Source: Setaria digitata
Taxonomy: Eukaryota > Nematoda > Chromadorea > Rhabditida > Setariidae
Length of the DNA: 64,000 bases
Assembly: GCA_003640385.1 (NCBI GenBank)
Contig: RCAB01000002.1
Span: 434,001 to 498,000, forward strand
Direction of reading: 5' to 3'
Below the pieces are notes generated by a model. That model was given only the letters and a program-made list of their open reading frames with translations. It made no database searches and had not been told where the DNA came from. Made by a program: the position numbers and the translations under genes. Below are positions 53,755 to 64,000 of the stretch, piece after piece; within the stretch, counting starts at the first letter, position 1; each line of letters opens with the position of its first letter.

Positions 53755-54344
53755 TTCTTGCTAAAATAGAATGCATTTCATAGACACGTGATTTCTTCGA
53801 AATTATCGCAAACTGCAGCTAGAATTTTTATTTCGTTTTTTTCTTAATCAACTGAATGTAGTATTATACTAAAGACCTTTGTCTCTAGCAATACCAAAAA
53901 ATATAGTTTCACTAAATTAGAATGACAAAGTGACAACCTGAACCAAGTAAAATATGATGATAACGAGAAAGTTAGGAATGTAACATTCTTTTTCGTCTCA
54001 TCGGTATAATTTAACTCAATGGAGCACAATATGGTCAGTTTGAGACATGCATGACGTATATGATTTCCACTGTTAAAATATATAACAAAGTAATGAAAAA
54101 AAATAAGAAAACAGCAATCGGCGCTTTGATTATACTAAAAGAATTAGAAGAAAAATGGAACTAAGTTTGAACTAGAAAATATTATGGACTTGAAAGAACC
54201 CAATACATGACAAACTAAAGAAATCTAAAATAGAGGACGTAATACATGAAACACAATCAGCTGGAATATTACCTTGACTAAAACACATAAGGAAAAGGAA
54301 ACAAGAGAATGGACATTTCATACCAATTCACATATCACAAAGTA
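53755..54344 (-). other. Spacer between E2F and the SUPT7L-like gene
   Basis: Contains the E2F 3' end and upstream region of the SUPT7L-like gene, transcribed in the same direction. No coding exon was supported. Confidence 0.5.
53761..53766 (-). promoter_or_regulatory. Candidate trans-splice acceptor of the SUPT7L-like gene
   Basis: TTTTAG ends six bases before the ATG at 53754, with no upstream exon. This fits spliced-leader addition and possible processing from an E2F-SUPT7L polycistron. Confidence 0.5.
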
Positions 54345-56339
54345 TTAAATGAGATCATCTTGGAAAAGGTCTGGTAACGTTTCACCCTGACTCAAACTAA
54401 AAATATAGTCACGTTCGGATGGTGGCGGGCTAAGTTTCCTCATCACTTCTCGAATTTCTGAAAAGTGGCATGAATTATATTAGATTTCCAGAGAGAGGAA
54501 AAAAAGAAACGACTAATCACAAAGAAATTACCTTGACTGAAAGTGGGACTGGTTCGTGCTTGCGACTGAAGTGAACAGGAGCCTTGCTGAGATGATTTTT
54601 GACGTTCGCTTTCTAAAACGATATGCTTCATATTGTTTTGATTCCAGCCAAGTAATAAGTCATTTTTTTATCACATTTTTACATTAAAAAATTCAATATT
54701 ATTTTAACATTCAGATGTTTCAAATAATTCATAACATAATTGAGAAGAATAATTGCCGTTTACCAGAAGAAATAAAAGGCAACACCGGATCAGACTGATC
54801 GCTAAATTCTTCATCCAATCTTCTCTTCTTCAACAGGCTTTCATCATCATAATCCTCTAAAAACTGCCCAGGCACATCGCCTTCCACAGCGTATGACGTA
54901 GGCTGCAAGCAATAGTATTATATGATGTTAATGTTATACTGTGTGTATCCTATCATCTTGATGGTTTAAATAATCCATGAAACAAACATGAACATTAAAG
55001 TTTCACATGTACTTTAGCGTTTTGATAATTTAAATAATCCATTGAAAACTACAAATATCACTTAAATACCTGAGACTTGCCAGTAAATAGATCGCTTTGA
55101 TTTTGAGTAGTGTTTAATTCTCCCAGTAGTATTGCATTCGCAGGGCCAAATGTACTTTTTAATCGTAAATTATATTGCATGTCAAAATCACGCATCTATA
55201 TATACTTCAATTTTGAATTAAAAAGGAACAAAGTAACGGAATGAAAAACTTTTCAGAAAAGTGGAAAAAATATAAACCAAACCCTTGGTGGTGCACCAAC
55301 TTCAACGAAAGTTCCAGGAGGAGCTTGTATTGCAAAAACTCTACTATCTTCAAAAACGGACAGCACGTCTTCCTCAGTCAAATATGCCAGCTTCATGTTT
55401 TTTTGATATTCACTAACATTTCTTAAGCTCTAAAATACCAGTAAGTGATGAAAATAATAAGTAACAGTGAAAACAAGCGCTGTGAATAAAACCATATATG
55501 CCAAAATGACCAAACCTGTTTCATCCATCTAATATGAGTGTCGAGAATTCTTTCTTCCTTTTCTAACTCCTCTAACTCGGCTTTACGCTTCAAGACACGT
55601 TTCTGTTCCTCAGGATCAGTATCCGGGAATGAACCATGCTTTCTCAGTTTTCCACCTCTTCAAAGCAAAGTTGCAACATTACTAATTAGCGAAAGACTTT
55701 GAGAAAAAACGGCAATTAGTACTTTTGAAATTTAGAAGCTCGAAACTCACTTCCAGTTAATGATATTTTTCGATTTTTTTTCAATTAAGCCAATACCTTC
55801 CAGCACGTTGGTTATATCATATATTCTTCGTTTCTGTCGCACTTGTAATTCTTCAGCAGCCTTTAGAATGTAAAAAGAAAAAATGAAAACTTTTAAAGGA
55901 ACTGTATTATATTCTCGTCACAAAAATAATACTCCAGAAGCAGTAATTCCACTTTTACTCCCAGACCCCCTGCTGGTAAATTACCTTGACACCTTTGAAT
56001 AGCAAATTAAGCAAATGAAGGACCAAAAACTACATCAAAAGGAAATTTCCTTTTATGTTCTACTTCATTCTGGAACATAAACAACTCAAGAAATCTCACA
56101 ATGTTTAAATCGACAATTCCACCTCGTGCACGTTGCAACAGATCAACAAACCGCTGAGTCAATATCCCAAGCGATTTTTCGGCACGACATACAGACGACG
56201 GTTGTTTTGGATCTTCATCATCGATTGATTCCTCGTCATACCCACTTGCAGCAATTTCGGAATCTTTATCCTCTACACTTTTCCGAGTCGATCCATCCAC
56301 TTCCAATGAGTGATGCCTCCACTGTTTCATACTAGTCAT
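54345..56339 (-). CDS. E2F: E2F-family transcription factor (E2F4/5-like)
   Basis: Winged-helix cell-cycle transcription factor that binds DNA as a heterodimer with DP and is controlled by Rb-family pocket proteins. Eight exons: 56100-56339, 55751-55860, 55516-55657, 55283-55429, 55070-55195, 54764-54902, 54532-54612 and 54345-54457; 365 residues. Seen in order: winged helix with [20 protein letters not shown] and the DNA-contact motif [19 protein letters not shown] (about residues 60-116); leucine-rich coiled coil [20 protein letters not shown]; marked box AYLTEEDVL and [13 protein letters not shown] with the MQYNLRLKS strand; and an acidic C-terminal pocket-binding element [16 protein letters not shown]. 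The absence of a cyclin A-binding N-terminus and the E2F4-like tail suggest the repressive E2F4/5 class (C. elegans efl-1 type). An extended non-ATG reading upstream of 56339 exists but is not needed. Confidence 0.93.
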
Positions 56340-56904
56340 TCTTTCAAAATTATGCAATTAAAAGGATGTCAGAAACTCAGTCAGTGATCATATCAAGGGA
56401 TTTTGTAATGGGTATGAAGTCTGGAACAGCCTTCGAAAGAGGTAGTTTTTTTTCTCCTTATCTAAAGATGAAGCGAATCGATAAATCCGAGCACCTATAA
56501 ACAACTCATCCTTTTTACTTCACTAAGAAGGACCATGGAAAATCAAAATGACGTAAATTAAAAAACAACCACCGGCATCCGCTGAAGACGGTACATAAGG
56601 AGTGAAAGCTACATATTTCCAAACTTTTAACAAGTATTTTGGCAATAGTACGATACAACAATCAAACAGGCGCCGAATGTGCCGTCCAGATAGTGCAATT
56701 AGATCAGATTGCTATTCCACAATTATGAGTTCAAGATAATATAAGTCTTTTAATGCGAAAAGCTAGCAAAAAGCTTTTTTTCGACATTAATGACTAACAC
56801 ATAAACCAAATATGTTAAAAATAAAGAATAAGCGACAAGAAACTTTGATCATATTGAGGGAAAAAATGTATCACATGTAGTTATATACCAAGAATATTAC
56901 AATT
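56340..56904 (-). other. Spacer between LEO1 and E2F
   Basis: LEO1 3'UTR and E2F upstream region, genes in the same orientation. No coding exon was supported. Confidence 0.5.
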
Positions 56905-59900
56905 CTAATTTTCTTCATCGTCATCTTCAATAATTACTTTTTTCTTTTTTTGTTTTCTCTTTTCCTGCAATATGAATTTCTGGTAAATTTTTAGTAACAC
57001 AAATCAAAAGCGTAAAAATGAATCGAAGGAAAAAAAAATGCTTGATATGCCACGTTGAGTGGTAAATCTCCCACTCACGCAGCATCAATTTTTAGGAGTA
57101 GTTAAATCGGCAGGGAGTTGTTATACTCTCAGCAACTTCCAATTCCCATGGTCACCATCCTGTTATCATCAGGGGATCTCATAATCGGGAATTTTAGCAT
57201 TTTAACTCAATGTTTGGTTCATTGCACAGCACCAGTTCTGCTTGTTAATAAAAGTAATTTCACGTTTAAAATGCACAGGAAAAAACTAGAGATGACCGTA
57301 CAGAAATTAAAACTGAGCAATAAATATATACCTGATCACTATCACTGTCTTCGCTATCTCTTTTAGCATCATGCAATCGTTTAGAATCTGAATCTTCAGA
57401 GTCTGAATGGCCAATCAACGGCCTGTCATCTAAACCGTGTTTATAACGACTCTTGATAGCGGATATTGATTCTTCTTCTGCAAAAGAAAGCATTTAAAAC
57501 AAGCATACGGTCCAACATACCTAAGAAGAATCATGAAGAAAAAAAGCATATGATGATAATTCCATGTACCAGAATCTTCATCTCTATCTTCCAAGAAATT
57601 CGCGGTTAAACCTGAACGACCTATAGATGGCCGCATACGATTACGCCTCTGTTGTGCTTCACGACGATTCTGCGCACGCATACGTTCTTCTTCTTTTCGA
57701 ACTATTTCCTAAAATGCAATCTGCTTTAACAACTTCTTATCACAATTACATTTGAAAACTGTAAGCTAAGAAACAAAACATCTAATAGAGTAGTGATTAA
57801 TTTGAGCTCGAAGGGTCAAATCATACTGCTTTTTTCGATTCCGGATTCAGACCAACTGCAGTCAAAACTTTCACTTTTTGTGACTTATTCGAACGATCTG
57901 CCATTGATAAAGTAACCTTGCGATGTGTGATAGAATCAGTTGAATGTGGCCGGAATACTAATTTTTCCCTACAAATAAAAGCGATCTTTATTCAAAATAC
58001 AGGTTGCCTTGAAGTCTGTTTTATTACATGTTTATATTACATCACATACTGTTCTGCGCATAGCACTTATTTAAAAAAAAAAAAGAAAAAAAAAAAAACA
58101 AAGAAATTCTCTTCAGGTAAAGGTTATACATTACATCTACTAAGAGCGAGACTCAAAATCCAAAAATGAAAAGAACAATGGATTAAAACTTGCTTGAAAA
58201 CAGCATGTCCTTGCAATCCTGCGCCCTGTCGCAAGAATAAATGGTTATCAAGTTGCATCGGTTGTACCATTATATCAAAAACTTCACCACCAAGATAAAG
58301 GGACATCCTGAAACCGTCACTATCAGTTGATTATCTTTCTACCAGTTAGTAAGTCAAGTAATTTAGAAAATCAACAATTATGTGCTGACAACACACGTTC
58401 CATCGGACCAGCGAACAATTTTCGAATTTCCCTGTTTCTGTATATTGCCATCTTCATCCAACACATAACGCCAACGGATCGTATTTTCTACCTATAAACA
58501 AAACAAGCTTAAGATTATATGCTGTGAATAAAAACTGAAAGTTCACATATGAAGCGTAGATAGATGTGCGGTTTATTGTAAAAACAAGTGTTTTACGTAT
58601 TATTCCCTATATAAAGGTTGTGTCATTGAATCGAAGGCCACATTAACGGCTCACATTTTTGTCACAGCAACGATAAAAAGCCTTTTTTGTAATTGAACCC
58701 GAACGAATCTTCAGAGCCGGTTCATCCTCGACTTTATTTCTAATAAATTTGGATTACTCAAGACGTTATTTTAAGCTTGTTTCGAGGAAATGAAATACAA
58801 AGAGTTCTCTGACACTCAATGTATTTCTCCGGTAACGCACCTACATATCATTTACTGACGGTATATGCACAGTAACAGGAAATTAGGAGTATGATCAGTA
58901 AATATTAAATAGTCCAAACCAGAAAGTTTCCAATTTGTAAAACAATACGATATGAATGGAGGCCAAGAGCCACACCCGCAATTTTAGTCTAGCACGTCCC
59001 TCTTCATCGAGCAAATCATCCTCATCAAATTCATCTTCGTAATGATCTTGATCAAAAGGGCGCGGTTCAATACTCAAGAAATTCGGGAACTTCACAAAAT
59101 AGAGTCCTTCGTCCGTAAATTTTGGACAAATTCTTGCAGTGTTTACTTCAACAACAGTCGGTTCAAGATGTTCAGTATCGGGAACACCTGCTTCTGGATC
59201 AGGGTACAGACGTGGTCCAACTATATCATCTTCTGTTAATTCCTGCAACAGAATCTTTACATAATTTGTTAAACTGATGCCAAAGTCTAAGAAGTTTAAA
59301 AACTACCAGTCTTATTTCACAAACAATCGTGCTGCATAACTTGGAACCCGATAATGAGATTATCAAGCTCCAACACTAAAATCCATGATAAATATAGCTC
59401 TGATCTTGAATACTTAACAGCACTTCATATCACCTTCAAATTCTGTCGCGTCTACACTTTGTGCCATAACAATTTATATGAAAAGTTTGAAGTGTGGAAA
59501 ATTTTAAACCCTAGACACAGTTCTTCACCAAGACGATAGAAGTGCGCCAAATTCAAAATTATTGTGAATTCTGTAATCAGTGAAGTGGTTATTAAAAACA
59601 CTTCACTAATTCAGAGTTCCACTTAATTTTTCGTTAACCCACTATTAAAAGATCTCAAAAGCTGTAACATTACCTTTCCTTCTTCGTCACTTTCTGATAA
59701 TGGGACATTTTTAAGTCCTTGTTTCTCTTGCATTTCTTCTGCCTCGGAAGGACTTCTCGATACATTATTGCCGTCTTTTTCGCTGTCATCAGAGTCTTTT
59801 GTTTCATCTACCTCACGCTCTGAAACCGCATCTGAATCATCAGAAACAGCAGGAAGCGGTTGCCTTTCCGAAAGGGTATCTGAATCTTCATCGGCATCTG

Positions 59901-60275
59901 GACGATGCTCTGATGGGGCACCTGAGTCATCATCACTTACTGTCGACAGGGCATGTTCTCGTCCAACTGACGGAGATCTGCTCTTTCCAGGAGTGAAGTT
60001 TTTCTCTGAAAATTTGGCAGTTGTGATCATTATATCCATCACCACAACAGTAGGATCGAAAATGCTACACGTTAAGTCAGACAGAAACGAGAAATAGGAT
60101 TTTCACCTCTTTTGGACACTTGCTCATCATCATCTGATGATGACGATGATGATGATGTCACTGAATTTTGTCGACGCTGCTGCTGCTGCTGCTCAGTCTC
60201 GGAATTGTCTTCTGATGCACTTTCCTGGAGAGCTTCTCCCGAGTGTTCGTCGCTCGAAGTATCCTCCGAAGACAT
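56905..60275 (-). CDS. leo-1: PAF1-complex subunit LEO1
   Basis: Subunit of the PAF1 complex that travels with RNA polymerase II and promotes H2B ubiquitylation and elongation. Nine exons: 60107-60275, 59674-60005, 58976-59242, 58397-58491, 58194-58307, 57827-57968, 57570-57708, 57332-57477 and 56905-56964; 487 residues. The N-terminal third is acidic and Ser-rich, with Gln5 and Ser7 tracts from short trinucleotide repeats at about 60140-60195. The Leo1 domain shows [87 protein letters not shown] and [20 protein letters not shown]. The C-terminus is charged and ends [14 protein letters not shown], like the human tail. The fifth intron needs a GC donor (AA|GCAAGT) to keep frame and conservation. 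Confidence 0.96.
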
Positions 60276-60614
60276 CGACCAATTCTAAACATTTATATAG
60301 TGAAAGTCAATACTGATGATGTCTTTAGTAATTCACTGAAAACTCTCCCTGTTCCCCAACTCCCTCCAAACACCTGTCAAACTGAACCTGAGACTTTGGG
60401 CAAAATCAGTTTTTCAATCAAACAGCCAGCACCATTCTTAGCAGATACCATGTAAGTACTCACCACAGCAATTGGTACCGCAGAACCAACAAGTCCAACT
60501 GGATCCAAGCCGAATTAAACAAATACGGTCCGTGATATTCTGACCTCTCCAGTAAATATCAGGTTTTGAGGTAGTTCTTCGAGGAAGGTCTGGAGGTTAC
60601 TTGTGGGAGGGGTG
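60276..60614. other. Short divergent promoter between LEO1 and mL42
   Basis: 339 bases separate the two start codons, which point away from each other, so the promoters must overlap or lie back to back. No specific motif was identified. Confidence 0.6.
60285..60290 (-). promoter_or_regulatory. Candidate trans-splice acceptor of LEO1
   Basis: GTTTAG ends nine bases before the LEO1 ATG with no upstream exon, consistent with spliced-leader addition. Confidence 0.45.
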
Positions 60615-61774
60615 ATGTTGAACTGTGCTTGTCGATATTTCCCGTTACTGCGATTTTTCCGAACATCCAATATTTGCGAGCAAATCGACCTCAGGTAGCG
60701 TTCTATTTTTCGAAGGAAAACAACTACTCCTATTTCAATTACACAAATGTCCAGTTATGTCAGATTTATTCGTCGGTTTTCGATTTGAAATAGTGGATAT
60801 AGCCTCCATGAATAAAAGCAAAGGAAAGAGCTGAAAAACATTGTCATAAAAAAGTATATGGATGATGGAGTGTTCGAGGTAGTTAAGTCCGAGGTATTTG
60901 TTAACCGATTTGATTGAGTTTCAGCAAATCTCATACAGTGGTTTGTCAGAGTGGAACAGTTGCATGCTGGCATCCGGAAGAATCTTTTCCTTATCACCAT
61001 TCCAAATCCATTGATCTGGATAAAATAAAAACGGAAAAACAGGTTATTATTTTTAAAGGAAATATGCATTATAGTCGGTTGTTGATTTCCAGTTTCTTAT
61101 TAAAAATCATTTATTATCTCTTTCTGTCCTATCGCTTGTACTGAATAAGCAGCGCTACTGGTTTCAGTGAAAAATTGTTTTGGAAAAAATATTTCGATGT
61201 AATTTTTACATTTTTAATCTATGTCTTTGATGTTGTAGAGAATGTTATAGAGTTCGTCTGTGCTGAGTAAAGAAACCGAGCACATTGCTGACTTACGAGG
61301 TTCATTGGCACGCACTGGTCCTCGTAATTATACGCTTCGTGAAATATTTTATACTGGAAAGCACGAGTGGTATACAAGGTACTATTTTAAGAAGTTAAAC
61401 CTAAGCAGCGTTATTATTAGAGATGACACAGTTGTATTTGATCTGCAGAATTTGATGCCTTTCAGATCATATATGGAGGATTCATTATTATAATATGAAA
61501 GATTTAGTTTATTTACATGATATATATCTATGAAGAAAAAACCCAACTTGAATGAAAAGTTATTTTGCAGATTTTGATTTGCTTAATATTTTTTCAGTTT
61601 CAGCTGAGATGAGGGAATTCAGTAGATCATATTTCCATGATGAACTGGATGAAAGATATTAAAATTACTATATCTGACAATTATTTATTTGAAAATACAT
61701 TTCATCTTTTTTTTAGGTACCGTGAAGAAAGATTACGCTCTGTAGCGGCACCTGACCCGAAGAGGCGGAATTGA
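60615..61774 (+). CDS. mrpl-42: Mitochondrial ribosomal protein mL42
   Basis: Component of the mitochondrial large ribosomal subunit. Four exons: 60615-60694, 60925-61042, 61251-61378 and 61717-61774; 127 residues. The first exon encodes MLNCACRYFPLLRFFRTSN, Arg-containing, hydrophobic and free of acidic residues, as expected for a mitochondrial presequence. The body shows TVVCQSGTVACWHPEESFPY, matching the IVCYHP...IPYEHTKPI segment of human MRPL42, and YTGKHEWYTRYREERL, matching FTTKHRWYPHGRYHR. The C-terminus is basic (DPKRRN). LIPT2 follows on the same strand after 127 bases. Confidence 0.88.
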
Positions 61775-61901
61775 TCATTCTTGGAAAATTGTTTCAAGTA
61801 TTGTCAATTCATAGCGTCCCTGATTGTTAACTTGTTAAGTTAGCCATTAATCAGAGTAGGGATTAGATATTTTTTATTCTTCCATAATCAAAACTTTTGT
61901 T

Positions 61902-63276
61902 ATGCGTTTTAATCCATTTTTATTGCGAAATGCCGTTGACGCAATGTGGTTAGGTCGGCTCACCTATGCTGATGGACTGAGGAAGCAGCAATATTATGTG
62001 AATAAACTGCTTGCATCACGAAGATTGGGATATGATTCGATGAAGTGAGTGGAGTTTATTTCTGCTAATCTACCTTGCTTTCATGGTTCAGGCAATAGGA
62101 ACCAGATTTTTTATAAGAAGCTTGCAGATATTATTTGTTGTTGCTGGAACACACACCTGTCTATACTGTTGGTATAAGGCATTTCAAATATAATGAAGAT
62201 GAAGAAAACCGATTGAAAAAATTGGGAGCCGACTTTTATCGGTACTCAGTTTCCCTTGTGCTGTAGAAGAGCCTTTTCTAACTTAAACGTGAGCACTTTA
62301 AGAGTAGAATGTATGATATATATATATAGTTATATATATATATATAACTTTGTTCACCAAAGTTAGGTTATTTTGTTATAGGTATGCCATTCTTATTCTT
62401 TTCCTTTCATTCATTTAGTTTAATAGTTCCATCAGTTTACAATTTTTCACTTTGCCCCTGTTTCATTTTTTGTTGTTTAGAATTCACACTTCCAGGACAA
62501 ACCGAGGTGGACTTATCACATTTCATGGCCCTGGTCAACTTGTTGCTTATCCTATTGTTGATCTCCATTCATTGTACGTGAAAGGCCAAGACCAGAACAC
62601 TGCCGTTGTCAGTGTTCGTCGCTATGTGTACCTTGTTGAAGAAGCAATCATCAAGACTGTCCGTGGTTTTGGCTTACCTGGAGCAGATCGTTCGTCCAAT
62701 ACTGGTTGATTTTTGAAACGAATTTTCTTTCACCGCCTTATATAGTTTCATAGGTTAAAACTTTAGACAAACTGAAGAAGCATTATTGTATTTCTAATGC
62801 TATCCCTTTTTGTCAAACAGAACGTTTCAGGGGTTTGGTTAGCGAACGGCATGAGAAAAATAGCAGCAATTGGTATAAATGTTCGGAGTGGCATTACTAG
62901 TCATGGCTTAGCTCTTAACTGTAATACAAATTTGAATTGGTTTCGTCAGGTTAAATTTGATTCTTATTGTGTCTATCACTTTGAAGTTTTTTTTTTCTTT
63001 TTTTTTTTGGAGTGTTTATTTAAAGCTAACGAATATTACTGGTAAATTTTCACATTTCATATTTTCACCTACCGAATTAAGATATTAGTTTTTTTCCAGA
63101 TTGTACCCTGCGGTTTAGTTGGAAAAGAAGTTACTTCTCTTACTCAAGAACTCGGAAGAAATGTTTCAGTAAATGATGTTTTTCCAATTTTTTGCGAAAA
63201 GTTTGCTGAGGTGTTCCATTTCGACATTAAAATAGGTAGTACAGAAAAGCTTCATGAAAAAGATTGCTTGGAATAG
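61902..63276 (+). CDS. LIPT2: Octanoyl-[acyl-carrier-protein] transferase (lipoate biosynthesis)
   Basis: LipB/LIPT2 transfers octanoate from mitochondrial ACP to the lipoyl domain of the GCSH H protein, the first committed step of lipoate synthesis. Five exons: 61902-62044, 62128-62241, 62496-62704, 62831-62949 and 63100-63276; 253 residues, normal for the family. Conserved features: [32 protein letters not shown], the lysine motif [25 protein letters not shown], and the catalytic cysteine in [14 protein letters not shown]. The LipB Lys/Cys pair is therefore present. In the third exon the upstream acceptor at 62480 is also in frame and would add five residues; the one at 62495 preserves the family spacing and was chosen. 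N-terminal targeting is plausible but weak ([12 protein letters not shown]). Confidence 0.95.
62311..62347. repeat. Interrupted TA-dinucleotide tract
   Basis: About 37 bases of alternating TA with a central GT interruption in the second LIPT2 intron. It can self-pair into a hairpin. Confidence 0.85.
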
Positions 63277-63372
63277 TAGGTAGATGAACGGGTTGATTAA
63301 GTTGTTTATAAGTTATATAGCTTTTTTTCGTGGTATGGGATATTTTTACTATTCCAAGCAATCTTTTTCATG
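63253..63372. repeat. 26-base perfect inverted repeat over the LIPT2 stop codon
   Basis: Bases 63253-63278 and 63347-63372 are exact reverse complements, separated by 68 bases. The left arm contains the last codons of LIPT2 (His-Glu-Lys-Asp-Cys-Leu-Glu) and its TAG stop; the right arm lies in the 3'UTR. The mRNA would form a long perfect hairpin that encloses the termination codon. Confidence 0.95.
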
Positions 63373-64000
63373 GATATTTTTAGGGGAAGCTTTCGATATA
63401 TATTGATGTTCGAAAAAAAATCGGGAATTTTTAAGATAACCAAAGTATAGTGACTTTTCTTGTTTCAGGTCTGTGATGAGCATTTTTTTCTACTTGTTTC
63501 TTTGTTTTCATATCTAATTTTCAGAGGTATTCTGGTTAAATTGTCAGGACACACAACCTGATGCACTGTTATATTACAGTCTTTTTTTTTTTTTATTTAG
63601 AGCTATTATGTACTTTTCTAATTTATAATAATGCTTTAGATAGGAAGAAAAAACATATTCTGTGACTCAATGCATTTTAGTGCTTGTGCCTCAGGTATTC
63701 ATCGCTGCTCTTTTCCTAGATTGATGCAAGGCGCGACAAATGCAACCTTCATTTCCAATATATATTTCCATTTCCAATAGTGCAAGAAATTTTAACAATT
63801 TCTATATAAACCGTAGGCTTGTAAATGTTTTTCTGCAGTCTGTTTTATTTCGCTAGAGAGCTAGCCTATATGACTGTGATTTGGTTATATGAACTTCCAG
63901 TTGTTTTCGTTTGAATGTGGATGCTGCTTCGTTAAAATCAAACTTGATTATATTTGTCCAAATTTCACTTCTTAGCATTTCAAGCTTGGATTCAATTTGA
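63277..64000. other. Region downstream of LIPT2, no gene recognised
   Basis: Apart from the right arm of the inverted repeat, no coding exon, RNA gene or other repeat was supported to the right edge. Confidence 0.5.

Overview
The window is AT-rich, intron-dense animal DNA and almost certainly comes from a nematode. Exons are short, nearly every 3' splice site reads TTTYAG-like, several first ATGs sit 5-30 bases after an isolated splice acceptor (the pattern expected of spliced-leader trans-splicing), genes are closely packed, and the recognisable proteins are metazoan. Gene size and intron length fit a clade III (filarial/ascarid-type) worm better than Caenorhabditis, but the species cannot be named. 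No tRNA, rRNA, CRISPR array, prokaryotic operon or intact transposon was seen.

Layout. (1) 1-3748, minus: an SGNH/GDSL-type esterase whose 3' end runs off the left edge; one intron carries a long foldback repeat. (2) 3749-7598: no gene; it holds a CT microsatellite and a 98-base duplication around the only N. (3) 7599-30983, minus: one large gene in 31 traced exons, a girdin/Daple (CCDC88) homologue with a HOOK domain, a long coiled coil, PPPPY motifs and a Daple-type GCV C-terminus. All phases close (1,561 residues). (4) 30984-35685: no gene. (5) 35686-43002, minus: the U1 snRNP-associated splicing factor PRPF39, with an added N-terminal RS region. (6) 45190-48654, plus: alpha-SNAP, with a three-finger C2H2 (ZNF511-like) coding exon inside its first intron. 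(7) 49522-51179, plus: a coiled-coil protein resembling TJAP1/BEGAIN. (8) 51797-60275, minus: SUPT7L-like SAGA subunit, E2F and LEO1 in a head-to-tail row. (9) 60615-63276, plus: mitochondrial ribosomal protein mL42 followed at 127 bases by octanoyltransferase LIPT2, whose stop codon lies in a 26-base inverted repeat.

LEO1 (PAF1 complex), E2F (cell-cycle transcription) and SUPT7L (SAGA/STAGA histone acetyltransferase) all act in RNA polymerase II transcription and could be co-transcribed. mL42 and LIPT2 both serve the mitochondrion and are close enough to be a two-gene operon. Exon models were built by hand from splice consensus, reading phase and remembered family conservation. Each complete model sums to a multiple of three, but none has been tested against transcripts.
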